Shown in pieces: positions 1 through 8,621 of a stretch of 64,000 nt of DNA. The notes beneath the pieces were generated by a model. The model ran no database searches, had not been told where the DNA came from, and saw nothing but the letters and a program-made list of their open reading frames with translations. This DNA is from an uncultured Tateyamaria sp. (GTDB lineage Bacteria; Pseudomonadota; Alphaproteobacteria; Rhodobacterales; Rhodobacteraceae), in assembly GCF_947488715.1 (NCBI RefSeq), contig NZ_CANLAG010000007.1:1-64000 (forward strand), written 5' to 3'. Position numbers and translations under genes: made by a program. The stretch's first letter is position 1; each line of letters begins with the position of its first letter.

Positions 1-93
1 GTGACCCCCTTCTTCATCGCCGACGCCGCCACAATCGCAGCCCTCGTCGCATTCCCAGGCATCGTACTATGGCTGCCGTCGCTCGCAGGGTAG
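1..93 (+). CDS. C-terminal end of a probable TRAP transporter large permease (partial)
   Basis: The first 93 bases are open in frame 1 and end in TAG, encoding 30 residues that close with FPGIVLWLPSLAG. A hydrophobic tail with an FP...LWLP ending is typical of the C-terminus of DctM-type large permeases of TRAP transporters, which take up organic acids with a periplasmic binding protein. The start lies upstream of the window and the GTG at base 1 is simply an internal codon. The call rests only on this short tail, so the family is likely but the substrate is unknown. Confidence 0.5.
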   Translation: MTPFFIADAATIAALVAFPGIVLWLPSLAG

Positions 94-191
94 AGGGGGA
101 CAACGGATTGGATGCACGCAGATGTGTATGGTGCGCAGGCTGTGAATGCGCTTAAATCAGGCAAAACCAAAGGTTCAGGGACATTTGATTC

Positions 192-848
192 ATGCTGACA
201 CGACGCCATTTCATCATGACCGGCACCGCGCTGTTTTCGACGCCAATCACCGGCGCCGCCTTTGCGCAGGATGCTTCACCCTCGCAGTGGGCCGCCTGGG
301 ATGCGCGGGTGACACCGGCGAACTATGATCCGGCCACCACGAACCCCTGGGGCTTTCACCCGCGCTATCTGCCGCAGCGGGTGCAGGCGAATGACGGGCT
401 GACCCCCGGTGATATCCACGTGGATGCGATTGCCCGCTATCTCTACCACATTCAGGCCGATGGCACGGCCATGCGGTACGGCGTGTCGATTGCGCGTGGA
501 AACCTTTACGAGCACGGCACATACACGATCCGTCGCAAAGCCAAATGGCCCAAGTGGACGCCCACCAAAGACATGATCGCACGCGATCCGGCGCAGTTCG
601 AGCAATTCGCAGACGGCGTGCCAGGTGGTCCGACAAACCCACTAGGATCACGCGCGCTGTACCTCTTTGTCGGCAACCGTGACACGTACCTGCGCATCCA
701 CGGCACACCGCACCCGCGCTCCATCGGTGGGCGCGCCAGTTCGGGCTGTGTGCGCATGGTCATGGCGCACATCATTGGTCTCTATGATCAGGTCGAGCCG
801 GGCGCGCAGGCCATCCTGTACCCCGCCGAAGTCACCGCCAGCAGTTAA
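192..848 (+). CDS. L,D-transpeptidase (YkuD family), exported
   Basis: This 218-residue protein starts with a twin-arginine-like leader (TRRHFIMTG, then a hydrophobic stretch ending in AFAQ) and is probably periplasmic. The YkuD catalytic signature is present: His170 in HGT and Cys186 in SSGCVRM, about the usual 14-17 residues apart. YkuD enzymes make 3-3 cross-links in peptidoglycan or attach proteins to it through a Cys acyl-enzyme. The stop interlocks with that of the convergent lipoprotein gene in a shared TTAA. Family assignment is firm; whether it cross-links or anchors lipoproteins cannot be told. Confidence 0.9.
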   Translation: MLTRRHFIMTGTALFSTPITGAAFAQDASPSQWAAWDARVTPANYDPATTNPWGFHPRYLPQRVQANDGLTPGDIHVDAIARYLYHIQADGTAMRYGVSIARGNLYEHGTYTIRRKAKWPKWTPTKDMIARDPAQFEQFADGVPGGPTNPLGSRALYLFVGNRDTYLRIHGTPHPRSIGGRASSGCVRMVMAHIIGLYDQVEPGAQAILYPAEVTASS

Positions 849-1135
849 GAGCTGGCCGCCGTTGCAGGGTCTTCCGTCTGTGCCTTGGTGCAGATGGGCG
901 CCCCCGCGGGCGTGCGCAGTGGCAGCAGCGTCGATTCAACCGGGCCATTGTGCAAATACCAGAAACACCCGTCTTCCGGCAGGACCTTGACCTGGCGCAG
1001 GTTCTGTTTGGGATCGGCCAGATCAACAACGCTTTGTGGCAATTCGGTGATGAAACCGGCCGTGCCGGTTGTCGTTTCATCACAGGCGATCAGGGCGGTC
1101 AGCGTGGCAAAGACGGCGCAAGAACGAAGCATCAT
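845..1135 (-). CDS. Small putative lipoprotein, function unknown
   Basis: A 96-residue protein begins with a hydrophobic leader and a lipobox-like LTALIAC, so Cys18 is the likely lipidated residue. The mature part is short, with two further Cys residues (GCFWYL and PICTK) that could form a disulfide. I recognise no enzyme motif. A second ATG one codon downstream would give a nearly identical protein. It converges on the L,D-transpeptidase with interlocked stop codons, so transcripts of the two genes overlap at their ends. An envelope role is inferred from the leader alone. Confidence 0.65.
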   Translation of the reverse strand: MMLRSCAVFATLTALIACDETTTGTAGFITELPQSVVDLADPKQNLRQVKVLPEDGCFWYLHNGPVESTLLPLRTPAGAPICTKAQTEDPATAASS

Positions 1136-1374
1136 GGATCAGGGTCCCTCTGGATGGTGGTCTGCGCTCTGACGGCGCGGGTTGGTGCATGTTTGGCATC
1201 CCTTGGCCCACAGCGCAATGCGCGCGCGTATCTCGGGGTGTTCGCAATGGGCGATGAGCGGTGACAAGGGCCCAATCCTGCTTGCCTGAGGCCAATCCGC
1301 GCGATGTTGTTTTTGCTACCGATCCGCACTATGTCCACTTTCTGTCCCCCAAAAGTGCTGACAATTGGTAAGCA

Positions 1375-2391
1375 ATGGAAAACACGCGATATAATCTGGA
1401 CCACAGCGCACGCCTGTCCGTGGCGCCCATGATGGACTGGACCGACCGCCATTGCCGGTATCTGCACCGATTGTTGAGCGGGCGCGCACTGCTCTATACC
1501 GAAATGGTGACAGCGCCCGCGCTGGTCAGGGGCGGGGCCTTGCATCTTCTGGATCACGATACCGCCGAGCATCCTGTGGCGCTGCAACTGGGCGGGTCTA
1601 ACCCGAAAGAGCTTGCGCAGGCGGCGCGGCTTGGTGCGGATGCCGGGTATGACGAGATCAATCTGAACTGCGGCTGCCCGTCTGATCGGGTCCAATCTGG
1701 CACGTTTGGCGCTGTGCTGATGCGCGAGCCTGCGCGGGTGGCGCAGTGTGTCCGCGCGATGCGCGACGCGGTAGACGTGCCGGTGACAGTGAAATGCCGG
1801 ATCGGCGTGGACGAACAGGACCCAGAGACGGTTCTGCCGGAGTTTCTGGCCCAGATCGTTGCCGCAGGTTGCGAGCGTGTGACCATCCACGCGCGCAAGG
1901 CATGGCTCAAGGGGCTGAGCCCCAAGGAAAACCGCGACATCCCGCCCTTGGACTACGATCTTGTGATGCGGATGAAGGGGCTGTTCCCCAACCTGCACAT
2001 CTCGATCAATGGCGGTATCGCCTCACTGACCCAAGCCCAAGAGATGCTGGATGCGGGTCTGGATGGCGTGATGATCGGACGCGCTGCCTATCACCAGCCT
2101 GCCGACATCCTGTGTTCTGCGGACCGATTGATTTTCGGGGCGGGCACGGACACAACTGCCGAAGCGGCGGTGATGTCCATGCTACCCTATATCGAGGCAC
2201 ATTTACAGGGCGGGGGGCGGTTGCACCAGATCACGCGGCACATGCTGGGCCTGTTCGCAGGGCGCCCCGGTGCACGCGGATGGCGCCGTGTGTTGAGCGA
2301 AGGGGCCACACTCCCGGATGCCGGCCCCGCGCTGGTTGAAACCGCCATGTCTCACATCACTGCGCTGGAAGACCGCGCGCAGGCGGTATAG
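1375..2391 (+). CDS. dusA: tRNA-dihydrouridine synthase A
   Basis: The 338-residue product is a flavin TIM-barrel enzyme that reduces uridines in the D-loop of tRNA to dihydrouridine using NADPH. It begins with the family opening SVAPMMDWTDRHCR. The NCGCPSDRV motif carries the catalytic Cys at residue 101 that donates a proton to the uracil ring. HARKAWLKGLSPKENR matches the DusA-specific substrate-binding segment, and INGGI and GLDGVMIGRAAY match the flavin phosphate-binding segments. Length is normal for DusA. It stands alone, with a TauE-like gene 38 bases downstream. Confidence 0.95.
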   Translation: MENTRYNLDHSARLSVAPMMDWTDRHCRYLHRLLSGRALLYTEMVTAPALVRGGALHLLDHDTAEHPVALQLGGSNPKELAQAARLGADAGYDEINLNCGCPSDRVQSGTFGAVLMREPARVAQCVRAMRDAVDVPVTVKCRIGVDEQDPETVLPEFLAQIVAAGCERVTIHARKAWLKGLSPKENRDIPPLDYDLVMRMKGLFPNLHISINGGIASLTQAQEMLDAGLDGVMIGRAAYHQPADILCSADRLIFGAGTDTTAEAAVMSMLPYIEAHLQGGGRLHQITRHMLGLFAGRPGARGWRRVLSEGATLPDAGPALVETAMSHITALEDRAQAV

Positions 2392-2429
2392 GACCACGCC
2401 AATTCATACCAATGGGCGAGGGGCCTTCC

Positions 2430-3251
2430 ATGACGGACATGGTTCTGCTGTTGCAGATGTTGGCGGTGCTGGCTGTGATCGGCGGATGTGCCGGCGTGTT
2501 GGCCGGGGTGTTCGGTGTGGGCGGTGGCATCGTACTGGTGCCTGCATTTTTTTATGCATTCCAGACGCTTGGCTATGACGGACCGGAGCTGATGCAGATG
2601 TGCCTTGCCACATCGCTTGCGACAATTGTGGTCACGTCGCTCAGGTCGCTGTCGAGCCATAACAAGAAAGGTGCGGTGGATTGGAGCATCCTGCGCGGCT
2701 GGGCGCCGGGCATTGTGCTGGGGGCCGTTGTGGGCATGATGGTGGTGGCCGGATTGCGGTCTGTGACTCTGCAACTGATCTTTGGCGCACTGGCGTTGAC
2801 CGTGGGGCTCTACCTGGCCTTTGGCCGGGCCGAGTGGCGGGTGTCAGAGGCAATGCCCAAAGGGTTTCTGCGGGCCATCCTGTCGCCGCTCTTGGGGTTC
2901 CTGTCCGTGCTTATGGGCATCGGTGGTGGCAGTTTCGGCGTGCCGGTGATGACCCTGTTCAACACGCCAATCCACCGCGCGGTGGCCACAGCGGCGGGGT
3001 TTGGTGTTCTGATCGCGGTTCCTGCGGTGATCGGTTTCATGTTTGTCAAACCGACGATGCAAATGCCCCCGCTGACCATCGGTGCTGTGAACCTCGTGGC
3101 CTTTGGCATCGTGATCGCCATGACACTGATTACCACGCCATACGGTGTGCGATTGGCGCATAGAACGGATGCAAAGCCGCTGAAACGGGCCTTTGGCCTG
3201 TTTTTGACGCTGGTGGCGCTGAACATGCTGCGCAAGGCGTGGATGGGATGA
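2430..3251 (+). CDS. Sulfite exporter TauE/SafE family permease
   Basis: A polytopic membrane protein of 273 residues with the Gly-rich opening of the TauE/SafE family (GVFGVGGGIVLVPAFFYAF) and its repeat in the second half (MGIGGGSFGVPVM), giving two related halves of about four membrane segments each. Members export sulfite, sulfoacetate or other organosulfonates; the substrate here is unknown. I place the start at the ATG of MTDMVLL because a purine-rich GCGAGGGG lies just upstream; an ATG 18 bases earlier would sit on that site. The stop overlaps the next start as ATGA. Confidence 0.85.
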   Translation: MTDMVLLLQMLAVLAVIGGCAGVLAGVFGVGGGIVLVPAFFYAFQTLGYDGPELMQMCLATSLATIVVTSLRSLSSHNKKGAVDWSILRGWAPGIVLGAVVGMMVVAGLRSVTLQLIFGALALTVGLYLAFGRAEWRVSEAMPKGFLRAILSPLLGFLSVLMGIGGGSFGVPVMTLFNTPIHRAVATAAGFGVLIAVPAVIGFMFVKPTMQMPPLTIGAVNLVAFGIVIAMTLITTPYGVRLAHRTDAKPLKRAFGLFLTLVALNMLRKAWMG

Positions 3252-3973
3252 TGGACCGCGACGGCTATACCGTGTTCGGGATGGACGCACGCGTGACGGC
3301 CTGGGCCAAAGCGGCGGCGCGCGCTGCGGAGCGGGTGATTGCCGACCCCGATCTGCACGCGCAGAACATGCGCCACGGGGATACGTGGTTTGTCGGTGTC
3401 GATGTCCTGCCCAACGGGTCGGACGGTGCTGTCGATGGCGTGCCGCTGGACGGACCCTGGGATGTGCCCTCCATGCCGCTCCATCCGGCGCAAGTGTCGG
3501 TGATCTATCCCGGTTATCCGCAGCCCGACCCGGACCAAAGTGCCGCCAATCACCGCTACCGCGTGGATCGGTGCGCGGCGCATGTGGATGGCCTGCTGCC
3601 CGAAGGGCCAGAACGCCGCCGCTTTGCACGCGAACTGCACGCCTACATTCTGGGGTTGCCCCTGGACGACAGCACAGAGGCGCCAACCGTGATTTGGCCC
3701 GGCAGTCACCGCATCATGCGCGCCGCATTGCGAGAGGTCATTGGCTCCGGGCCTGCGGGCTATGTCGATGTGACCGATGCCTATCACGCAGCCCGCCGCG
3801 CGGTGTTTGCAACGTGCGACCCTGTGCCAATCCGGGCCACACTGGGTCAGTCGTTTGTCATCGACCGCTTTGCGCTGCATGGAACAGCACCCTGGACGGG
3901 ACCCTCAGGCCCACCGCGCAAGATCGCATTTTTTCGGCCACAGTATGACACCACAGCCGACTGGTTTGCCTAG
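3248..3973 (+). CDS. Phytanoyl-CoA dioxygenase-like protein
   Basis: The 241-residue protein shows the double-stranded beta-helix iron ligands expected of phytanoyl-CoA hydroxylase relatives: HVDG (His-X-Asp) near the middle and FALHGTAPW as the distal His, followed by RKIAFFRPQ, whose Arg could bind 2-oxoglutarate. Such enzymes use Fe(II) and 2-oxoglutarate to hydroxylate small molecules. The start ATG overlaps the stop of the TauE-like gene (ATGA), indicating translational coupling. An upstream in-frame GTG exists but is less likely. It ends in a CTAG shared with the convergent DUF1289 gene. Substrate unknown. Confidence 0.65.
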   Translation: MMDRDGYTVFGMDARVTAWAKAAARAAERVIADPDLHAQNMRHGDTWFVGVDVLPNGSDGAVDGVPLDGPWDVPSMPLHPAQVSVIYPGYPQPDPDQSAANHRYRVDRCAAHVDGLLPEGPERRRFARELHAYILGLPLDDSTEAPTVIWPGSHRIMRAALREVIGSGPAGYVDVTDAYHAARRAVFATCDPVPIRATLGQSFVIDRFALHGTAPWTGPSGPPRKIAFFRPQYDTTADWFA

Positions 3974-4215
3974 CGCTTGAGGCGCGCGTTGCGGCCGCCG
4001 CGCCGCCCCTTTGGGGCCGGGCTGCGATTGGGCAAGTCGTCCATAATGGCGCGCCGTGCCTCCGGGCTCATCCGGCTCCAGCCGCCAATCTCGTCGATGG
4101 ACCGCGCGCATCCGGTGCACAGACGCGTCTCCGGGTGGATCACGCAAATCTGCACGCAAGGGCTCTCGATCTCGTTGCGTTTCCAGACGAGGTTGTTGGG
4201 GACTGTGTCGGTCAT
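3970..4215 (-). CDS. DUF1289 family protein
   Basis: An 81-residue protein with the complete DUF1289 pattern: SPCVQICVIHPE, then LCTGCARS, EIGGW and MSPEARRAIM. The four Cys residues (two CxxxC/CxxC-like pairs) suggest a bound metal or iron-sulfur site, though this is not shown for the family. The tail is rich in Arg and Gly. It is the last gene of a leftward operon with the RuvX-like protein and CcmI; its ATG overlaps the RuvX stop by four bases. The DUF1289 assignment is firm but no biochemical role is known to me. Confidence 0.9.
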   Translation of the reverse strand: MTDTVPNNLVWKRNEIESPCVQICVIHPETRLCTGCARSIDEIGGWSRMSPEARRAIMDDLPNRSPAPKGRRGGRNARLKR

Positions 4216-4688
4216 GCCTGCCTCTTGATCACTGCCAGCCGGTCCAGCAGTCCCTGCAAGATATAGCCCGCCGCCACGTGATCAATGACCTCAGCGCGAC
4301 GTTTGCGCGTCGTATCCGCCTCAAGCAGTGCTTTCTCAGCCGCGACAGTCGACAGGCGTTCGTCCCAAAAGGTGATTGGCCCGTCCCAAAGTTTGGCAAA
4401 GTTGCGGGCAAAGGCGCGCGTCGACTGGCATCGCGGCCCTTCGGAGCCGTCCATGTTGCGTGGCAGGCCCAGAACCAGACCGCCCACGCGCCGCTCGGTC
4501 AACAGCGTCTGCAGGCGCGCTGCATCCACACCGAATTTCTTGCGCCGCACAGTTTCCAGCGGCGTGGCCACGGACCAGAAGGTGTCGGACACGGCGACCC
4601 CGATGGTCTTGTCGCCCAGATCAAGGCCCATCAATGCCTGCATCGGGGGCAGGGCGGCTGCAAACTCGATTGTGTCATCGGTGATCAT
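4212..4688 (-). CDS. ruvX: Putative pre-16S rRNA nuclease / RuvX (YqgF family)
   Basis: The 158-residue protein has the RNase H-like YqgF fold: GLDLGDKTIGVAVSD near residue 20 with the first acidic catalytic residue, VLGLPRNMDGSEGPRC in the middle, and WDERLSTVAAEK near residue 107 followed by DHVAAGYILQ with the last acidic residue. Members process the 5' end of 16S rRNA and were first described as Holliday junction resolvase-like. ATGA overlaps with CcmI upstream and DUF1289 downstream show a tightly coupled operon. Length is typical. Confidence 0.9.
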   Translation of the reverse strand: MITDDTIEFAAALPPMQALMGLDLGDKTIGVAVSDTFWSVATPLETVRRKKFGVDAARLQTLLTERRVGGLVLGLPRNMDGSEGPRCQSTRAFARNFAKLWDGPITFWDERLSTVAAEKALLEADTTRKRRAEVIDHVAAGYILQGLLDRLAVIKRQA

Positions 4689-5905
4689 TGCAGACCCACA
4701 CGGTCTGCCGCCCGGTTCAGCATATCCATGGCGCGGGGATCGCTGCCAAACACCTGTTGCGCATTGGCAAAGATGGCCGCCGCCTGATCCAACTGGCCCA
4801 GAACACCCAGCGCGCTGATCAATTGCGCCCAGTCTTCAGCCGGACCACCTTCGGTCGCCAGACGGTCGCTCAGACCCGCAACCATTCCCTGTACCATCTC
4901 CAGCCGCTCGGTGGGCGACAACGCTTCGGCGGCCTCGATGTCTGCTGCTGACGGCCCACGCCCGGTGCCAATCGCGGGTCTGGCCCAGTTCACGCCGGCC
5001 CGCATCGCCATATCCTCGATCTGGGCATCGATGGCGGGGATCCAGGGCGCATCGGCCGGACCCTCACGCAGCAATTGGTCCCAGATCCGCAAGGCCGTGT
5101 CAGGGCGCCCGGTTTGCGACATCATCAGGCCGAAATAGTACCGCGCCGCGCCGTCACCGGAATCCAGCGCCAGCGTCCGCTCCAGCATCTGTTCCGCCTC
5201 GGGCGAAACATAGCCGCCCGCCGCAAGGATCAGCAGATCCGCATATTCGGAAAAGTCGGCGGCATCCGCTGCATCACCCTTGATGGCAATGACCTGCGCC
5301 TTTGCCTCATGTGCGGCTGTGAAATTCCCCAATCGCGCCTCGGCCTGACTGAGCAGGGCAAAGCCCTGAACGTCATCTGGCCGCGTCTGAACCGCGCCGC
5401 GCAACTGCTCCACCAGCGCGACGTAGTCGGGTGCCACATCTCCGGGCGGCGGAACATCCGGCACACCCTGTTCGGCATCGGCCTGGCTGGGCCGGTTCGT
5501 GCGAAAGATCTGCGCCGCTTCGATCCGGTCTTTCAGGGCCAGATCACCATAGCCCGGCGCGCCCAATTGCAGGTAAACCGCATAGGTCCCGCCAATCAGG
5601 ACCAGCGCCGACGCACCCGCAATCACTGCCGCACCACGCGCCGTCCGGTCGCTGCCTGTCTCCTTGCGCAACGCGGCATCGGCGGCCAGGATGCGGCGTG
5701 ACACCTCGGTCCGGGCGCGCTCTGCATCCGGTTCCGAAATCACCCCACGGGCCAGATCGCGGTCCACTTCCTTGAGCTGGTCACGGTACACGTCCAGATC
5801 ATAGGCCGCAGGCGGGCGGTCAGACACGCCGCCCATGACCAGCGCGCGCACCAGTGTGGCCACCACGACCAGGGTCAAAACTGCGGTAACACTCCAGAAC
5901 AGCAT
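4685..5905 (-). CDS. ccmI: c-type cytochrome biogenesis protein CcmI
   Basis: This 406-residue protein is the apocytochrome chaperone of the System I maturation pathway. It starts with a membrane segment (LFWSVTAVLTLVVVATLVRALV), a cytoplasmic loop with YRDQLKEVDRDLARG and a second membrane segment near residue 100, then a periplasmic TPR domain. I start it at MLFWSV because AAGGAAAA lies about ten bases upstream; the open frame runs further 5' but that part is not protein-like. The rest of ccm (ccmABCDG) lies 30 kb away in this window. It heads the operon with ruvX and the DUF1289 gene. Confidence 0.9.
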   Translation of the reverse strand: MLFWSVTAVLTLVVVATLVRALVMGGVSDRPPAAYDLDVYRDQLKEVDRDLARGVISEPDAERARTEVSRRILAADAALRKETGSDRTARGAAVIAGASALVLIGGTYAVYLQLGAPGYGDLALKDRIEAAQIFRTNRPSQADAEQGVPDVPPPGDVAPDYVALVEQLRGAVQTRPDDVQGFALLSQAEARLGNFTAAHEAKAQVIAIKGDAADAADFSEYADLLILAAGGYVSPEAEQMLERTLALDSGDGAARYYFGLMMSQTGRPDTALRIWDQLLREGPADAPWIPAIDAQIEDMAMRAGVNWARPAIGTGRGPSAADIEAAEALSPTERLEMVQGMVAGLSDRLATEGGPAEDWAQLISALGVLGQLDQAAAIFANAQQVFGSDPRAMDMLNRAADRVGLQ

Positions 5906-6123
5906 GCGCGCCTTTTCCTTAACAATCCCAAGCTCATGTAACCCCTGCACCCCCACAGCAAAAGGGCAAACCGACCCATCGTCCGGGCCGTCACGCACAC
6001 GTGCACGGCACCCGTGTCGCAAAACCGTTAAAAAGTGCCGCCCGCGCGGTCCTTTTTCTTTGCCTCAGCGGCCATTACAAAGTTGTTCGCTCACCGTCGA
6101 TTCCAGTGCCCGGAGGCACCGTC

Positions 6124-7368
6124 ATGAAACGATACTCTGCCTTTGCCATCGCGCGCGAAGCCGCCCGTTACCATACCGGTTGGGAACGCGCCTGGCGCGC
6201 GCCGGAACCAAAGGCGAAATACGATGTGATCATCATCGGGGCAGGGGGGCATGGCCTCGCCACCGCCTATCACCTGGGCAAAAACTACGGCATCACCAAT
6301 GTCGCCATCCTCGAAAAGGGTTGGCTGGGCGGCGGCAACACGGGCCGCAACACGACGATCATCCGCTCGAATTACCTTCAGGACCCGTCGGCGGCGATCT
6401 ACGAAAAGGCGCGCAGCCTTTACGAGACGATGAGCCAGGACCTGAACTACAACGTCATGTTCAGCCCCCGCGGCGTGATCATGCTGGCCCAAACGCACCA
6501 CGAGGTGCGCGGCTATCAGCGCACGGCCCATGCCAACGCGTTGCAAGGCGTCACAACGGAATTCATCGGCCCCGAAAAGGTCAAGGAATTGGTCCCGATC
6601 ATCAATATCGACGGTCCCCGCTATCCGGTGCTGGGCGGGCTCTGGCAGGCGCGCGGCGGCACGGCACGCCACGATGCGGTGGCCTGGGGCTATGCGCGGG
6701 CGTGCTCCGACATGGGCATGGACGTCATCCAGAAATGCGAAGTCACCGGCATCCGCCGCGAGGGTGGCCGCGTCGTGGGCGTCGACACGTCCAAGGGCGC
6801 AATCGACTGTGACAAGCTTGGCATCGTCGTGGCCGGGCATTCAGGCGACGTGGCTGGCATGGCGGGCTTCCGTCTGCCGATCGAATCCGTGGCGCTTCAG
6901 GCGCTGGTGTCCGAGCCGATCAAACCCTGCATGGATGTCGTGGTCATGGCCAACACGGTGCACGGCTACATGTCCCAGTCCGACAAGGGCGAGATGGTGA
7001 TCGGCGGCGGCACCGATGGTTACAACAACTACACCCAGCGCGGGTCGTTCCACCATATCGAGGAAACCGTGCGCGCGCTGATCGAAACCTTCCCGATGAT
7101 CAGCCGTCTCAAGATGCTGCGCCAATGGGGCGGGATCGTGGACGTGACGGGCGACCGCTCGCCGATCCTGTCCAAAACGCCGGTGGATGGCGTGTTCATC
7201 AACTGCGGCTGGGGCACCGGCGGGTTCAAGGCGATCCCCGGATCAGGCTGGGCCATGGCCGAACTGATGGCCAAGGGGCACTCGCCCCTTACCGACGAGT
7301 TTTCGCTCGACCGCTTCCGCGCGGGCAAGTTCATCGACGAAAGCGTGGCCGCTGGGGTGGCGCACTGA
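6124..7368 (+). CDS. soxB: Sarcosine oxidase beta subunit
   Basis: A 414-residue flavoprotein, the catalytic subunit of heterotetrameric sarcosine oxidase, which oxidises N-methylglycine to glycine and passes the methyl group to tetrahydrofolate. The FAD Rossmann motif is YDVIIIGAGGHGLATAYHL at about residue 33, followed by GNTGRNTTIIRSNY. His183 in ARHDAVAWGYA lies where characterised beta subunits hold covalent FMN (position is an inference). The C-terminus has CGWGTGGFKAIPGSG. The start follows GGAGG at a good distance. soxD, soxA and soxG follow downstream, but three tiny genes intervene before soxD. Confidence 0.95.
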   Translation: MKRYSAFAIAREAARYHTGWERAWRAPEPKAKYDVIIIGAGGHGLATAYHLGKNYGITNVAILEKGWLGGGNTGRNTTIIRSNYLQDPSAAIYEKARSLYETMSQDLNYNVMFSPRGVIMLAQTHHEVRGYQRTAHANALQGVTTEFIGPEKVKELVPIINIDGPRYPVLGGLWQARGGTARHDAVAWGYARACSDMGMDVIQKCEVTGIRREGGRVVGVDTSKGAIDCDKLGIVVAGHSGDVAGMAGFRLPIESVALQALVSEPIKPCMDVVVMANTVHGYMSQSDKGEMVIGGGTDGYNNYTQRGSFHHIEETVRALIETFPMISRLKMLRQWGGIVDVTGDRSPILSKTPVDGVFINCGWGTGGFKAIPGSGWAMAELMAKGHSPLTDEFSLDRFRAGKFIDESVAAGVAH

Positions 7369-7385
7369 TGCGCGCCCCGCTGCAC

Positions 7386-7559
7386 TCACCTGTGAATGGT
7401 GTGGTCTTCGATGCGGATCCGCTCGCGGTCTGCTTCGGTCTGGCCCGCGTCACGCGCGGTTTCGTCCAGCAGTGCACCGCGCCCGGTGCGGCGTTCCCGA
7501 ATGGACAGGACCACGCCGACAATGGCAAATGCCAGAACGATCAGGCCCAGCCACTCCAT
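7386..7559 (-). CDS. Small single-span membrane protein (57 aa), unknown
   Basis: A short frame starts MEWLGLIVLAFAIVGVVLSI, a clear membrane segment, and continues with a charged tail (RERRTGRGALLDETARD) rich in Arg, Glu and Asp. Its ATG follows the stop of the upstream leftward gene with no gap, so the two are probably co-translated. It ends 18 bases from the convergent soxB stop. No homologue comes to mind. The membrane segment plus charged amphipathic tail and the tight coupling argue for a real gene rather than chance. Confidence 0.6.
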   Translation of the reverse strand: MEWLGLIVLAFAIVGVVLSIRERRTGRGALLDETARDAGQTEADRERIRIEDHTIHR

Positions 7560-7742
7560 TCAGTGGGTCTTCTTGCCTTCACCGGCGGCACTGCCAAAGG
7601 CGATCAGGTTGCTGACGTCAATCTCGCGGCCCCCACGGGCGGCCTTGCGACGGGCGGCGGCGCGTTGTTCGCGCACGAACATGATCAGCGCGATGGCGAT
7701 GATGGTGCCAAACACCAGAACGGCGCCCATTTCCTTGCTCAT
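7560..7742 (-). CDS. Small single-span membrane protein (60 aa), unknown
   Basis: This 60-residue protein has an N-terminal membrane segment (GAVLVFGTIIAIALIMFV) followed by a strongly basic stretch (REQRAAARRKAARGGRE). An AGGAGAT site precedes the start by about six bases. The stop is directly followed by the start of the 57-residue gene, giving a two-gene leftward unit between soxB and soxD on the opposite strand to the sox genes. The topology suggests a cytosolic positive tail. Function unknown. Confidence 0.65.
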   Translation of the reverse strand: MSKEMGAVLVFGTIIAIALIMFVREQRAAARRKAARGGREIDVSNLIAFGSAAGEGKKTH

Positions 7743-7960
7743 GGTGATCTCCTGTCAACTCTGCCTGACACTACGCCAACTGCCCTGCGCAATCAACTAC
7801 ACCCGCAGAGCGCAACGATTCCCCCCTTTCCGGCGGGACGCAGCCAAGCGCGCGCGGCCAAATGGGCCGGGCTTGGCCGAAAAACAGCACCGCAAGGGGC
7901 GTCGGTTGAGGTAGCGCAGCACTCTGCTTTGATGGTCTTCCATCCAAAGGAGGCTGTTTC

Positions 7961-8158
7961 ATGTCAGACTATCCAAATCCGAACCTGCACCGCGGTGACG
8001 GCGTTTCGGGCCGGGGGCTGCTCATTGCGTTCGGCGTCATCGTCGCGTTTATCGCAATCCTGGCGCTGGTCGGCGCCAGTGGCGGGCCGGAAAACGGCAC
8101 CGTCAGCCAGGACGCAATCGCGCCTGCAACCGACCCGCTGGTTGTCCCCAGCGAATAA
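7961..8158 (+). CDS. Small membrane protein (65 aa), unknown
   Basis: A 65-residue protein with a polar N-terminus, one membrane segment (GLLIAFGVIVAFIAILALVGA) and a 25-residue acidic, Pro-containing tail. AAAGGAGG lies eight bases before the ATG, close to an ideal ribosome site, so expression is likely to be strong. A hairpin with a GCAA loop and a T-rich tail follows about 30 bases after the stop, suggesting that it is a monocistronic gene rather than part of the downstream soxDAG unit. No family recognised. Confidence 0.65.
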   Translation: MSDYPNPNLHRGDGVSGRGLLIAFGVIVAFIAILALVGASGGPENGTVSQDAIAPATDPLVVPSE

Positions 8159-8184
8159 GCCACACACTCACAACCGAACCGCAT

Positions 8185-8216
8185 GGGGCGGGCGTCGCAA
8201 GACGTCCGTCCCTTTT
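8185..8216 (+). terminator. Probable intrinsic terminator
   Basis: GGGGCGGGCGTC and GACGTCCGTCCC flank a GCAA tetraloop, with a run of four T after the stem. The stem is long with a bulge or mismatch near its base. It lies between the 65-residue gene and soxD and probably ends the former. Confidence 0.5.
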
Positions 8217-8245
8217 GCGTGCGGTCACTACACCGGAGCACGCCC

Positions 8246-8575
8246 ATGCTGATCCTGACCTGTCCCTGTTGCGGCGTCACCGGCGAAGAAACCGAATTTC
8301 ATGCTGGCGGCGAGGCGCACCTGACCCGTTTCGGCCCTGGATCAACCGATGACGACTTTGAAAGCTATCTGTTCATGCGCGAAAACCCCAAGGGCGTGCA
8401 TTTCGAACGCTGGCGGCATGTTTACGGCTGTGGCAAGTGGTTCCACGCGGCGCGCTGCACCACGACGCTCGAAGTCTTTGGCACCTATCCAGCGCAAACC
8501 CTGGCCCCGCCCCAAGAGCTGTGCGACGCAATTTCCGCCAAACGTCCCGGCTGGTCCTGGAGGGCGCTGTCGTGA
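8246..8575 (+). CDS. soxD: Sarcosine oxidase delta subunit
   Basis: The 109-residue protein starts MLILTCPCCG and contains YGCGKWFHAARCTTT, the Cys and His pattern by which the delta subunit holds a structural zinc in heterotetrameric sarcosine oxidase. DEFHYLFMREN-type residues (here FESYLFMRENPKG) and HVYGC also match. I chose the ATG of MLIL; an earlier in-frame ATG lies inside the presumed terminator hairpin. soxA follows 46 bases downstream and soxG overlaps soxA, so soxDAG reads as one transcript. Confidence 0.9.
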   Translation: MLILTCPCCGVTGEETEFHAGGEAHLTRFGPGSTDDDFESYLFMRENPKGVHFERWRHVYGCGKWFHAARCTTTLEVFGTYPAQTLAPPQELCDAISAKRPGWSWRALS

Positions 8576-8621
8576 CTGATCCTCGTCGCCCCGTTTCCCG
8601 CCCATTTGAAGAGGTCCAACC

